Assembly: GCA_020637515.1 (NCBI GenBank)
Contig: JACKKG010000001.1
Coordinates: 2,696,501 to 2,760,500, forward strand
Reading direction: 5' to 3'
Source: Rhodobacter sp.
Lineage (GTDB): Bacteria > Pseudomonadota > Alphaproteobacteria > Rhodobacterales > Rhodobacteraceae
DNA length: 64,000 nt
The notes beneath the pieces were generated by a model that was not told the origin of the DNA, searched no databases, and saw nothing but the letters and a program-made list of their open reading frames with translations. Position numbers and translations under genes: made by a program. Positions 47,738-57,307 of the stretch are shown piece by piece (within the stretch, counting starts at the first letter, position 1; every line of letters starts with the position of its first letter).

Positions 47738-48901
47738 TCAGGGTCGATGAAGCAGGGCCAGAAAAAACCCGTCGCCCCCGTCGCACGGGGACCAGCGGTG
47801 TTGCGCGTTCAGGCGCCAATCGGGGTGACGCGAAAGAAAGGCCGCGACGCGGTCCTCGTTCTCGGGGCGCAGCAGCGAACAGGTTGCATAGCCCAGCACG
47901 CCCCCCGGCGCGGTGAGCGCGGCGCAGGCGTCGAGGATGCTGTCCTGCACCGCGCAAAGCGCCTGTAACCGTTCGGCGGAAAAGGCCCATTTGGCGTCGG
48001 GGGCGCGTCGCCAACTGCCCGATCCCGAGCAGGGTGCGTCCGCCAGAATCGCGGGCCAGCGCCCCGAGGCCGCACCCTCCAGCACCCGCACCCGCGCCCC
48101 GGCGCGCCCGGCGCGCGCCGGCAGATCGACCATGCGGCGCGGTGCGGCGTCATGGGCGGTGACCGCGCGCCCCGCGGCCGCCAACGCCAGCGCCTTGCCG
48201 CCACCGCCGGCGCAATAGTCCAGCACGGGCCCGGCGGGCGCGGCGTCCAGGAACCGCTCGGCCACGGCCTGGCTGGCGGCGTCCTGCATCTCGATCCGGC
48301 CCTGGGCAAAGGCGGGCGTGGTGCGCAGACGGCGGGCGTTGGCGGTGATTTCCAGCGCCCAGGCGGACAAGGGATGCAGCCGGGCGGCGATGCCCTGATC
48401 GGCCAGTTCGGCGATCACGCCGGCCACGTCGGCGGCGGCGCGGTTCACCCGCACGAACACCGGCGCGCGTTCGCGCATCAGGGACAACACCGCATCCGTC
48501 GCCGGACCAAGCGCGGCGTCGAACGCCGGCAGCAGCCACTCCGGACAATCGAGCGCCACCGCGCGCGGCAATTCCGGCGCCGGCGCGCCCAGGCGCGCGG
48601 TCTCGTCGGGCGTCAGGGGCGCGGGCGCGTGGCCGTCGCCGGTCCAGTCCTGGGGGGGCGCGCCGTCCATCCGCGCCAGGCCCAGCAGCAAGGCGCGCCC
48701 CGTCTCGGCCCCGCCGAGCGCGGCGGCCGAACGCCGCTGGCGCACCGCGCGAAACACGAGGTCGCGCACGGCCTCGCGGTCGCCGGACCCGGCATACCGG
48801 CTGGCGCGGGCCCATTGGGTCAACGCGGCTTCGACGGGTTGGCCCGACAGCCAGTGGTCGAGGATGGCAAGGGCGGCGGCCTGGCGGGCGGCTGGGGTCA
48901 T
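47738..48901 (-). CDS. RsmB-like rRNA/tRNA cytosine-5 methyltransferase
   Basis: 387 residues. N-terminal NusB-like helical region, then a Rossmann methyltransferase with the SAM motif VLDYCAGGGGKALALA, the ADAPCSGSGSWRR motif (catalytic PCS Cys) and ATCSLLRPENEDRV (second catalytic Cys in TCS). It is probably a 16S rRNA m5C methyltransferase; the exact target is not determinable. RBS GAGAGG. Divergent from the aminotransferase across 133 nt. Confidence 0.9.
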   Translation of the reverse strand: MTPAARQAAALAILDHWLSGQPVEAALTQWARASRYAGSGDREAVRDLVFRAVRQRRSAAALGGAETGRALLLGLARMDGAPPQDWTGDGHAPAPLTPDETARLGAPAPELPRAVALDCPEWLLPAFDAALGPATDAVLSLMRERAPVFVRVNRAAADVAGVIAELADQGIAARLHPLSAWALEITANARRLRTTPAFAQGRIEMQDAASQAVAERFLDAAPAGPVLDYCAGGGGKALALAAAGRAVTAHDAAPRRMVDLPARAGRAGARVRVLEGAASGRWPAILADAPCSGSGSWRRAPDAKWAFSAERLQALCAVQDSILDACAALTAPGGVLGYATCSLLRPENEDRVAAFLSRHPDWRLNAQHRWSPCDGGDGFFLALLHRP

Positions 48902-49034
48902 GGGGCCTCTCGGGGTTTGTGCCGGTTTGGCGGAAGGGCGCAGCGATGGCAAGGGGGCGGCAGGCCGGGGACCAAGAGGCATTGCCGCGGCGCGGGCGTT
49001 GCGGCAGGGTATGGCAAAATCCGGAGCCCCACGC

Positions 49035-50219
49035 ATGCCGTTGAACCCCGCCTTTGCCGCCACCTTTGCGCCCCCCGTGATGGAGGCGCGCCGCTGGCTG
49101 ACCGAAACCCCCTTGCCCGAGGGGCTGCCCCTGCTGAACCTGTCGCAAGCGGCCCCCGTCGATCCCCCACCCGCGCCGCTGCGCGCGGCGATGGCCCGGG
49201 CGATCGAACAGGACCCGTCGATCCACCTCTATTCCCCGGTGCTGGGCAATCCGGCGCTGCGGGCACGGCTTGCGGCGCGGATCGCGGCGCTTTACGGCGG
49301 GACCGTCGGGGCCGACCAGGTGGCGCTGACCTCGGGCTGCAACCAGGCCTTTTGCGCGGCTGTCGCCGTTCTGGCGGCCGCGGGGGATCAGGTGATCCTG
49401 CCGGTGCCGTGGTATTTCAACCATGCGATGTGGCTCAGCTTGTCGGGGATCGAGGCCGTGCCCCTGCCGACCGGCGCCGACCTGCTGCCGGACCCAGACC
49501 AGGCGGCGGCGCTGATCACGCCGCGCACCCGCGCCATCGCGCTGGTCACGCCGAACAACCCCGGCGGGGTCGAGTATCCGCCCGCGCTGCTCGAGGCCTT
49601 TGCCGCCCTGGCCGCGCGCCACAAGATCGCGCTGATCGTGGACGAGACCTACCGCGACTTTCACACCCGTGACGGCGCCCCCCACACGCTGTTCACCAAT
49701 CCCGACTGGGACGAAACACTGATTCATCTCTACAGCTTTTCAAAGGCTTACCGCCTGACGGGGCACCGCGTCGGCGCGATCGCCGCCGCCCCCGCACGGC
49801 TGGCCGAGATCGAGAAGTTCCTCGACACCGTGACGATCTGCGTCTCGGGGCCCGGGCAGATGGCCGCGCTATGGGGGCTGGAGAACCTTGAGGACTGGCT
49901 GGCCGGCGAACGGCTCGAAATCCTGCGGCGGCGCGCGGCGATGATCGCGGGGTTCCAGCGGCTGGACGGCTGGGAACTGCTGGGCTGCGGCGCCTATTTC
50001 GCCTATGCCCGCCACCCGTTCGACGCCCCCTCGCCGCAGGTCGCCAGGCGCCTGCTGGCCGAGGCCGGCGTGCTGATGTTGCCGGGCACGATGTTCCGCC
50101 CCCAGGGCGACCCGGCCGGCGCGCGCGAGATGCGCATCGCCTTCGCCAACGCGGACACCACCGAAATCGGCGATCTGATGACCCGCCTCGGCCGTGTCGG
50201 TCAGGCGGTCACGTCGTAA
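49035..50219 (+). CDS. PLP-dependent class I/II aminotransferase
   Basis: 394 residues, fold type I. LNLSQAAPVDPPP near the N-terminus, TSGCNQAFCAAV, LVTPNNPGGVEYPP (Asn of the PLP-binding site), DETYRDFH with Asp and Tyr, and SFSKAYRLTGHRVG with the Schiff-base lysine. Substrate unknown. ATG at 49035 has GGAG 9 nt upstream; an ATG 24 nt earlier is a possible alternative. Its 3' end overlaps the convergent monooxygenase by 19 nt. Confidence 0.87.
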   Translation: MPLNPAFAATFAPPVMEARRWLTETPLPEGLPLLNLSQAAPVDPPPAPLRAAMARAIEQDPSIHLYSPVLGNPALRARLAARIAALYGGTVGADQVALTSGCNQAFCAAVAVLAAAGDQVILPVPWYFNHAMWLSLSGIEAVPLPTGADLLPDPDQAAALITPRTRAIALVTPNNPGGVEYPPALLEAFAALAARHKIALIVDETYRDFHTRDGAPHTLFTNPDWDETLIHLYSFSKAYRLTGHRVGAIAAAPARLAEIEKFLDTVTICVSGPGQMAALWGLENLEDWLAGERLEILRRRAAMIAGFQRLDGWELLGCGAYFAYARHPFDAPSPQVARRLLAEAGVLMLPGTMFRPQGDPAGAREMRIAFANADTTEIGDLMTRLGRVGQAVTS

Positions 50220-51376
50220 TCGTAGATCCAGCGATAGCGCCCCAGCGCCGCCCCGGGCGCCAGGGCCGAGGCCAACCGCAACGCCCCGTGCGCCAGCGGC
50301 GCAAGCGGGCCGCGCAGGTGATAGTTGCGCGCGTTCGCGTTGGCCTTGGCAACGATCGCGCGAACCCGTGGCGCGCGGTCGGTGGCGTAGCGGCGCAGAG
50401 CGGCGGCGGGGGCGTCGGGACTGGCGGCCAGGTTGCGCGCCAGGCTGAACGCATCTTCCAGCGCCATGTTCGCCCCTTGCGCCATGAATGGCAGCGTCGG
50501 ATGGGCGGCATCGCCCAACAGCGCCGCCCGCCCCTGCCCGTCGGTCCATTGCCCGGCGACCGGGTGGCGAAACAGGCCCCACAGATACACCGCGCGCACC
50601 TGGTCCAGCCAACCGCGCACCGGCCCGCCGAATCCGGCAAAGACCTCGCGCAGGTTGTCGGGATCGTCGGGATGGTTCCAGCCCTCGGCCGCCCAGGCCG
50701 TGCGTTCCTGCACCGCGACAATGTTGCGCAGCGCACCGCCCCTGAGCGGATAGCTGACCAGATGCCGGCCCGGCCCCATGAACACCTGCGCCACCGGCGC
50801 GCCGCCATCCCCGGGGATCAGCGCGCGCCAGGCGACCTGCCCGGTAAAAAAGGGCTCTGCCCCGCCGTCGAGCACCCTGCGCAACACCGAGTGCAACCCG
50901 TCCGCACCGATCAGAAGCGGCGTGTGATGGGTCGAACCGACGGCGGTGACGACCTCGGCCCCCTGCGGCGTCAGGGCAACCTCGCGCACGCTTTGCAACA
51001 GTTGCACATGGGCCTCGGCGCGACGCGCGGCGCGTTCGAGCGCGCCGACCAGATCGGCGCGGTGGCACAGATAGAACCCGGGGGACTGCGGCAGGTCCAG
51101 CCGCGTGACCAGCCGCCCCTCGCGGTCGCGCAATTCGACCGCCGCGCTGGGATCCCCGGCCTCGGCCGGGTCGATCCCCAGCGCGCGCAGCACGCGCACG
51201 CCGTTGGGGCTGATCTGCAACCCCGCGCCGACCTCGGCGATGGCGGGGGCCTGTTCCAGGATGTCCACGCCAGCCCCGAAGTGCCGCAACGCGCAGGCGG
51301 CGGTCAGCCCCGCCACGCCGGCGCCCAGAACCAGCGCCCGGCGCCCGGCAAGGGCATCGCGCGCGGTCATGCTCAT
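50201..51376 (-). CDS. FAD-dependent aromatic monooxygenase (salicylate hydroxylase-like)
   Basis: 391 residues of the group A flavin monooxygenases. GxGxxG FAD motif LGAGVAGLTAACALRHFG near the N-terminus, the DG motif LLIGADGLHSVLRRV and the GD motif GRAALLGDAAHPTLPFMAQG. NAD(P)H-dependent hydroxylation of an aromatic acid or quinone precursor is expected; the substrate is not identifiable. It begins 4 nt after the dksA stop, so the two are probably co-transcribed. Confidence 0.88.
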   Translation of the reverse strand: MSMTARDALAGRRALVLGAGVAGLTAACALRHFGAGVDILEQAPAIAEVGAGLQISPNGVRVLRALGIDPAEAGDPSAAVELRDREGRLVTRLDLPQSPGFYLCHRADLVGALERAARRAEAHVQLLQSVREVALTPQGAEVVTAVGSTHHTPLLIGADGLHSVLRRVLDGGAEPFFTGQVAWRALIPGDGGAPVAQVFMGPGRHLVSYPLRGGALRNIVAVQERTAWAAEGWNHPDDPDNLREVFAGFGGPVRGWLDQVRAVYLWGLFRHPVAGQWTDGQGRAALLGDAAHPTLPFMAQGANMALEDAFSLARNLAASPDAPAAALRRYATDRAPRVRAIVAKANANARNYHLRGPLAPLAHGALRLASALAPGAALGRYRWIYDYDVTA

Positions 51377-51380
51377 CGCC

Positions 51381-51803
51381 TCAGTCGTCGCGGTGGACGC
51401 GTTCGCTGCGTTCGTGGCGCTCTTGCGCCTCGAGCGTCATGGTCGCGATCGGCCGCGCATCGAGCCGCTTCAACGAGATCGGCTCGCCGGTCATCTCGCA
51501 ATAGCCGAACTCGCCATTGTCGATCCGGCGCAGCGCCGAGTCGATCTTGGCCACCAGCTTGCGTTGCCGGTCCCGGGTGCGCAGTTCCAGCGCGCGGTCG
51601 GTTTCTTCCGAGGCCCGGTCGGCCATGTCGGGCAGGTTGCGCGTCGAATTCGCCAGATCCGCCAGCGTTTCCTTGCTGTCCTCAAGCAGCTCTTCCTTCC
51701 AGGAGAGCAGCTTTCGGCGGAAATACTCGAGCTGACGATCGTTCATGAACGGCTCGTCTTCGGCGGGCTTGTAGTCATCGGGCAGAAAGGTTTCGGGTTT
51801 CAT
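51381..51803 (-). CDS. dksA: RNA polymerase-binding factor DksA, single-cysteine type
   Basis: 140 residues: coiled-coil with the DksA tip region (NLPDMADRASEETDRALELR) and C-terminal globular domain FGYCEMTGEPISLKRLDARP. Only Cys102 remains of the usual four-cysteine zinc finger, as in the Rhodobacter sphaeroides DksA group, which works without a full zinc site. Modulates rRNA and amino-acid promoters with ppGpp. The start MKPETFLPDD has AGGGGAC; another possible start is 22 codons upstream (ATG 51869, AAAGGGGG), where the extension is unconserved. Confidence 0.93.
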   Translation of the reverse strand: MKPETFLPDDYKPAEDEPFMNDRQLEYFRRKLLSWKEELLEDSKETLADLANSTRNLPDMADRASEETDRALELRTRDRQRKLVAKIDSALRRIDNGEFGYCEMTGEPISLKRLDARPIATMTLEAQERHERSERVHRDD

Positions 51804-52059
51804 CGACGTGTCCCCTGTTTGTCTGGGGGTTGCGGCTGCCGATTCGACAGTGGCATGCTTGATCGTCATCCTGGCCCCCTTTGGGTGGCCCATTACCCCA
51901 TAGCTGGGGGAATGTCACGGGGCAAACGGCAGGTTTCGTGGCGCCGCGCCCTTCACTTTTTCCCCCGCCTTCCCCCGCCTTCCCTCCGGGGCACGGCGCC
52001 TTGCGGGCCGACCGGCGCGCGGATAGGCTCGCGGCCGACAGAATTCCGGGATGACCTTC

Positions 52060-52904
<845 letters not shown>

Positions 52905-52908
<4 letters not shown>

Positions 52909-53264
52909 CACAATCGCCGCACCCGCCCGGCGCGCATCTCCTCCTCGACCTCTACGGGGGCCGCGACCTCGATCACCCCGCGCGGCTGGAAACGGTGCTG
53001 CGGCAGGCCGCCCTGGCCGCCGGCGCTCGCGTGCTCGAGGCCCGCTTCCACCACTTCGGCGATACCGGCGGCGTGACCGGCGTGGTGCTGTTGGCGGAAT
53101 CGCATATCACGATCCACACCTGGCCCGAAATCGGCTTCGCCGCCGTCGATGTGTTCGTGTGCGGCGACGCCTTGCCCGAACGGGCCTGCGACCACATCGA
53201 AGCCGCCCTCGCGCCGACCCGGGCGATCCGCACCCGCATCGCGCGCGGCACCCGTCAGGACTGA
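52905..53264 (+). CDS. speD: S-adenosylmethionine decarboxylase proenzyme
   Basis: 119 residues, the short prokaryotic form. The self-cleavage site is in AESHITIHTWPE, with Ser66 becoming the pyruvoyl group; the Cys in VFVCGDA and His51 region complete the site. It makes decarboxylated AdoMet, the aminopropyl donor for spermidine synthase. A GTG start overlaps the MoxR stop by 4 nt. The convergent operon ending at 53370 encodes a matching spermidine synthase domain. Confidence 0.93.
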
Positions 53265-53271
53265 ACCGCCC

Positions 53272-53356
53272 CATCATCTTGTCCCCAATACGCACGGGGA
53301 TTTTCAAGGGGGGCGTGCCCCCCTTGAAGCAGGGGGTGGGGGGGCGGCAGCCCCCG
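53272..53356 (+). repeat. Palindromic GC-rich intergenic repeat, copy 3
   Basis: Lies between the convergent speD and spermidine-synthase-like genes. Nearly identical to copy 2 (34938-35020) from CATCATCTTGTCC through the TTCAAGGGGGGC / GCCCCCCTTGAA stem to the GGGGGCGGCAGCCCCC hairpin; core shared with copy 1. Likely bidirectional terminator or REP-like element. Confidence 0.82.
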
Positions 53357-53369
53357 CACCCCCCCGGCA

Positions 53370-54944
53370 TCAGCGGAACCAGGCGTCCCAGCCCGCGTTG
53401 TAATAGCCAAGCAGGGCGTGCGATTGCAGGCGGTTGACCGCCGCTTCGGTGTCGCCTGCGTCGGGGGCAAAGACCTGCGCGGCCTCCCAGGTCGCCTGCG
53501 ACAGATACCGCAACCCGTCGGGCAGCCCGGACAAGCGCCGGGGCGCCAGCGGCCTGGGGGCGGCCAGGGTGAATCCCCAATCGCCGAAACTGGGCACATA
53601 GACATGGTAGGGCAGCACCGACATCCGGGCCCCGGGCGCCGCCGTGCTGCGCGTCGCGGCCAGCGTGTGCACCACCGACCAATAGCCCTGCCGCGCGAAC
53701 AGGGGCGAGCCGGACTGCACCACCATCAGCCCGGTCGCCGACAGGCGTTCGACCAGCCGGGCATAGAATTCCTGCGTATACAGCATCGACAGCGCGATCG
53801 ACTTGGGGTCGGGCAGATCGACCACGATCACGTCGTAGCTGCGCGCATCCTCCTGCACGAAGCGCCAGGCATCCGCATTGACGATGGCCAGCCGCGGGTC
53901 GTTCAGGGCATCGCCATTGAGCGCGCGAAGGTCGGGATGGGTGCGGAACAGGTCGGTCACCGCGGCGTCCAGATCGACCAGCGTCACCGCCTGCACGCCC
54001 GGATGGCGCAACACCTCGCGCGCGGCCATGCCGTCGCCGCCGCCCAGGATCAGCACGGTCGCCACCCGCGGCGCCAGCGCCATCGCCGGCTGCACCAGCA
54101 TCTCGTGATAGCGATACTCGTCCAGGCTGTCGAACTGGATCGAGGCATCCAGATAAAGCCGCGTGCGATTGCGGAACCGCGTCAGGGTGATGTGCTGATA
54201 GCGGCTGTCCTGGCTGATCAGCACCTCGTCCTCGTAGAGGCTGGCCTCGACGACCGACACCATCCGCTCGGCCGCCACCAGCCCCGTCACCGACGCGGCC
54301 AGCGCCAGCGCCCAGACCACGGCGACGCCCCGCCCCATCCGGGCGCGAAACAGCCACAGCGAAAAGCCGGCGACCAGCAGGTTCAGGATGCCCAGCGACA
54401 GCGACGCCGACATCAGCCCCAGGTGCGGCACGATCACCAGCGGGAACGCCACCGACGCCACCAGCGCGCCGACATAATCCACGCTGAGCACGTTCTCGAA
54501 GCGGAACTCGGGCGCGCCGATGTCCTTGAGGACGCGCGCGATCAGCGGGATCTCCATCCCGCACAGCGCCCCGGTCAGCACCAGCAGCAGATAGAGCGGC
54601 AATTCGACCGCTCCGGACCACGCAAAGGCAAAATAGAGCGCCGGCGCCATGAAGCCGCCGACCACCCCCAGCGCGATCTGCGCCCAGACGAATCCGCGCA
54701 CCGCGTCCGCGACCAGACGCGAGACCCAGGCCCCCAGCCCCATCGCCGCCAGGAACACGCCGATCACCAGCGAGAACTGCCGCACGCTGTCGCCCAGCAG
54801 GTAACTGGACAGCGTGGCGGCGATCAGCTCGTAAACCATGCCCGCGACGGCGACCAGAAAGGTCGCGACCAGCAGCCAGATCTCGGGGCCCCGCGCGGTG
54901 GGTCCCTGCCCCGCGGCGCCGCGCGGCGGCGTGGCGTCGGTCAT
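53370..54944 (-). CDS. Membrane-fused spermidine synthase-like protein
   Basis: 524 residues. About seven hydrophobic spans in residues 20-235, then a spermidine-synthase domain. The catalytic domain keeps the family motifs: acceptor-site EYRYHEM near 276-282, decarboxylated-AdoMet loop GGGDGMAAREVLRH near 300, and DLPDP near 376-380, which corresponds to the DxxDP catalytic pair. It should therefore be an active aminopropyltransferase anchored in the inner membrane. Its ATG overlaps the DUF350 stop by 4 nt; last gene of a five-gene coupled operon. speD is encoded convergently next door. Confidence 0.88.
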   Translation of the reverse strand: MTDATPPRGAAGQGPTARGPEIWLLVATFLVAVAGMVYELIAATLSSYLLGDSVRQFSLVIGVFLAAMGLGAWVSRLVADAVRGFVWAQIALGVVGGFMAPALYFAFAWSGAVELPLYLLLVLTGALCGMEIPLIARVLKDIGAPEFRFENVLSVDYVGALVASVAFPLVIVPHLGLMSASLSLGILNLLVAGFSLWLFRARMGRGVAVVWALALAASVTGLVAAERMVSVVEASLYEDEVLISQDSRYQHITLTRFRNRTRLYLDASIQFDSLDEYRYHEMLVQPAMALAPRVATVLILGGGDGMAAREVLRHPGVQAVTLVDLDAAVTDLFRTHPDLRALNGDALNDPRLAIVNADAWRFVQEDARSYDVIVVDLPDPKSIALSMLYTQEFYARLVERLSATGLMVVQSGSPLFARQGYWSVVHTLAATRSTAAPGARMSVLPYHVYVPSFGDWGFTLAAPRPLAPRRLSGLPDGLRYLSQATWEAAQVFAPDAGDTEAAVNRLQSHALLGYYNAGWDAWFR

Positions 54945-55165
54945 GAACGGATGACACCCGCGATGATGATGGCCAGCGCGATGAACACGGCGCCGATCAG
55001 GATCGCCAGGGCGACATTCTGGTCCTCCTCGATCTCGCGCACGATCGAAAAGGGCGAGAGCTTGGCGATGATCCACCAGAACAGCGCCATCATCGCCACG
55101 CCCAGCGTCGTGTAGATGATCGTCGAGACGAATTCACCGAGGTTGAAGGCCGAAAGAAGGGTCAT
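54941..55165 (-). CDS. Short DUF350 membrane protein
   Basis: 74 residues with two spans (TIIYTTLGVAMMALFWWIIA and VALAILIGAVFIALAIIIAG). The segment SIVREIEEDQNVALAILIGAVF is the DUF350 signature. It is about half the length of the usual two-repeat DUF350 proteins, so it probably forms dimers or higher oligomers. Function unknown. It lies 10 nt after the one-helix protein gene and overlaps the next start. Confidence 0.82.
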   Translation of the reverse strand: MTLLSAFNLGEFVSTIIYTTLGVAMMALFWWIIAKLSPFSIVREIEEDQNVALAILIGAVFIALAIIIAGVIRS

Positions 55166-55175
55166 GCTGCGCCTT

Positions 55176-55337
55176 TCATTTGACGTGGGAACTTGCCAGC
55201 GCGTTGCCCGCCGATCCGACGCGGATCGACCGGTCCAGATCGGTGCTGGCACCACCGATCCCCCTGTAGCCCAGATACCCGGTGCCGACGGTCACGATCA
55301 GGGCGGCGGTCAGAAAGACCATGCGGATCGGGGTCAA
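55176..55337 (-). CDS. 53-residue single-span membrane protein (TTG start)
   Basis: Begins MTPIRMVFLTAALIVTVGTG (one span, about residues 6-22), then a short polar tail ending ALASSHVK. The TTG start is preceded by GGAGG with a 7-nt spacing and overlaps the upstream DUF4178 stop (GATTGA), a typical coupled junction; an ATG at codon 6 lacks its own site. No recognised family. Conservation of the position between DUF4178 and DUF350 genes would confirm it. Confidence 0.65.
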   Translation of the reverse strand: MTPIRMVFLTAALIVTVGTGYLGYRGIGGASTDLDRSIRVGSAGNALASSHVK

Positions 55338-56638
55338 TCGTCATCCTCCCAGTCCGAGCCCTGCCAGCGTCGCGCCTCGGCGGTGCGGCGCCACAGGACC
55401 AGCCCGCCCGCCAGCAGGGCGAAAAGGACCGCCAGCGCCAGCGGTGGGCGCGCGCTCGACGCCCCCTCGCGTGCCGAGACCCTGAGCCCGCCCAGGCGGG
55501 GCCCGTCCTGGGCCTCGCCGGCGCCGCCCTCGGGGGCATCGAGATCGAGCGTGTAGCGGCCCGACTGAGTCGGGTGAAAGCGGATCACGGTGACGCGGTC
55601 GTCCTCGGTCCAGGCACCGTCGGAATCCCGACCCGCGTAATAGCCGAGTTCGCGCCCCGCCTCGAACAGCGGCACGTCCTCGGGGTCGCTCAGCGTCACC
55701 TCGATCCAGGCCCAGGTGTTGGTGCCCAGATCCCCCTCGAATCGCAGTTCGGCCAGCCGCGAGGTGTCGGCGATGTCAAAGGCCATTTCGGTCGGCAACT
55801 GGCTGGCGCGCAACGTCGTCTGGGCCAGCACGGTGCGCCCGTTCATGGCCAGAAAGACCAGCGCCAGCAGACCGCAAAGCGCCGCGAAGACCGCGCTGGC
55901 GCCGATCAGGAAGGACAGGTCGCGCGGCAGGCGCACGGGGGCGAGCGGGTGCGCGCCCTCGGTGCGGGGCACCGCCGCGCCGGTCACGCCGAACGCGGCC
56001 CAGACGTCGGCCTGGGGCAGATACCAGGACCGCTCGATCTCGCGTTCGTGCGCCCCCTCGACATAGCTCAGCATGGTGCGATCGCCCAGCAGCGACACGG
56101 TGATGGTGCGGTCGTCCTGCCGGGGACGCCAGGTGAATTCGCCCTCGGCAAAGGTGATGCTGGCGGTCGAGGTCTCGAAATAGCGGAAATGCTCGCCGTC
56201 GCTGTCGGCACCGGGGCGGGCGTTGGCCTGTTCGACCTGCGCGGCCGAGATCCAGCCAGGGCTGACCGCCTTGCGCCACCGGCGGGTCAGGATCAGATGC
56301 CCGTCCTCGAGCGTGAGCCAGACATAGCCGTGTGTCGGGGAATAGAGCAGGTGATCCACCCAGGTCCAGACTTGCGTCTGCCAGCGTTCGCTCAGGCCCA
56401 GGATGCCGATCACCTGCCAGTCCTGCCCCATCACCCGCCCCCTGTCACCGATCGACAGAGGCGTCGCCGGGCGCGTCATCTCGGTGAAGCGGGTCAGAAC
56501 GCGGTAATTGTCCAGCGCATCCAGGGCGCTGCCGCAATAGGGGCAGACATGCGTGGTGACGCGCCCGCCGCCCAGCACATCGAGACCGGCACCGCATTGG
56601 GTGCACTGGATCGCGCGTATCTGCCCCGGGTCCCTCAT
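55334..56638 (-). CDS. DUF4178 domain protein with zinc ribbon and C-terminal membrane spans
   Basis: 434 residues. N-terminal zinc ribbon with Cys12, Cys15, Cys32, Cys35 (CTQCG, CPYCG), then a DUF4178 domain (SIGDRGRVMGQDWQVIGIL; WTWVDHLLYSP; GYVWLTLEDGHLIL), a span at about 243-265, a beta-rich extracytoplasmic-looking domain and a final span at about 400-418, ending in an acidic tail. DUF4178 proteins recur near polyamine and membrane-stress genes. Its start overlaps the upstream DUF4178 stop by 4 nt. Confidence 0.82.
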   Translation of the reverse strand: MRDPGQIRAIQCTQCGAGLDVLGGGRVTTHVCPYCGSALDALDNYRVLTRFTEMTRPATPLSIGDRGRVMGQDWQVIGILGLSERWQTQVWTWVDHLLYSPTHGYVWLTLEDGHLILTRRWRKAVSPGWISAAQVEQANARPGADSDGEHFRYFETSTASITFAEGEFTWRPRQDDRTITVSLLGDRTMLSYVEGAHEREIERSWYLPQADVWAAFGVTGAAVPRTEGAHPLAPVRLPRDLSFLIGASAVFAALCGLLALVFLAMNGRTVLAQTTLRASQLPTEMAFDIADTSRLAELRFEGDLGTNTWAWIEVTLSDPEDVPLFEAGRELGYYAGRDSDGAWTEDDRVTVIRFHPTQSGRYTLDLDAPEGGAGEAQDGPRLGGLRVSAREGASSARPPLALAVLFALLAGGLVLWRRTAEARRWQGSDWEDDD

Positions 56639-57240
56639 GGCGCGCGGACCTCGAAGGGATCGACCCAGTCGCCCAGGAACCACTCCCAGCCGTCCGGCCC
56701 TTCCTCGCCGGACAACAGCCGCCCCGAGGGCGCGGTGGCGTTGACGAACCGGTAGGTCTCGCCCAGGCGCAGGACCTCGGGGAAGACGCCGCGCAGCGCG
56801 ATGCAGGTGGCGGTCTCGATCTCGGACACAGCAAAGCTTTCGCCCCGGGCCTGCAAACCCTGCCCCAGCGCCAGCGGCCCCTTGGGGCGCGGCGCGTTGC
56901 CGGCGGGCAGCGCGGCCTGCACCACCACGTCGCCCTCGTCGATCGCGATCCACACCCCCGCACCGGCATCGTCGAGGGCCCAGAATTCATCCCATTCGCC
57001 GCGCCCGTAGCTGAAGCGCGCCTGCCCGCGCGGCGTGTAGCGCAAGCCGGCGACAAGGGCGGGCCGATCCAGGGCCAGCAGTTGGGGTCCGTCGTGCATC
57101 ACGCCGGACTGACCGGCGGCGCGGAACTGATCGTCCTCGAGATACGAGGTCGTGCCACAATGGGCGCAGGAAATCATTTTCACCGTGCCGATCCGCGGAC
57201 CCAGCGCGGCGCCGCAGGTCGGACAATTCAAATCGCTCAT
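56635..57240 (-). CDS. Soluble DUF4178 domain protein with zinc ribbon
   Basis: 201 residues. Zinc ribbon with Cys6, Cys9, Cys25, Cys28 (CPTCG, CAHCG), then a DUF4178 domain (GLRYTPRGQARFSYGRGEWDEFWALDD ends the core strand region; LLSGEEGPDGWEWF). No membrane span, unlike its neighbour. First gene of the five-gene minus-strand operon; the 67-nt gap upstream to xth should hold the promoter. The GTG directly before the ATG is an alternative start. Confidence 0.8.
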   Translation of the reverse strand: MSDLNCPTCGAALGPRIGTVKMISCAHCGTTSYLEDDQFRAAGQSGVMHDGPQLLALDRPALVAGLRYTPRGQARFSYGRGEWDEFWALDDAGAGVWIAIDEGDVVVQAALPAGNAPRPKGPLALGQGLQARGESFAVSEIETATCIALRGVFPEVLRLGETYRFVNATAPSGRLLSGEEGPDGWEWFLGDWVDPFEVRAP

Positions 57241-57307
57241 CACAAATACCCGGCCTGTCAGGGGTCGGCGCGCTCATGCTGCCACGGCACCCGCCGTCAG
57301 ACAAGCC

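Noticed and set aside
55162..55539. 125-codon minus-strand frame in the DUF350/DUF4178 junction
   Set aside because: Different frame from the coupled small gene; Arg-rich, no hydrophobic span and no ribosome-binding site.
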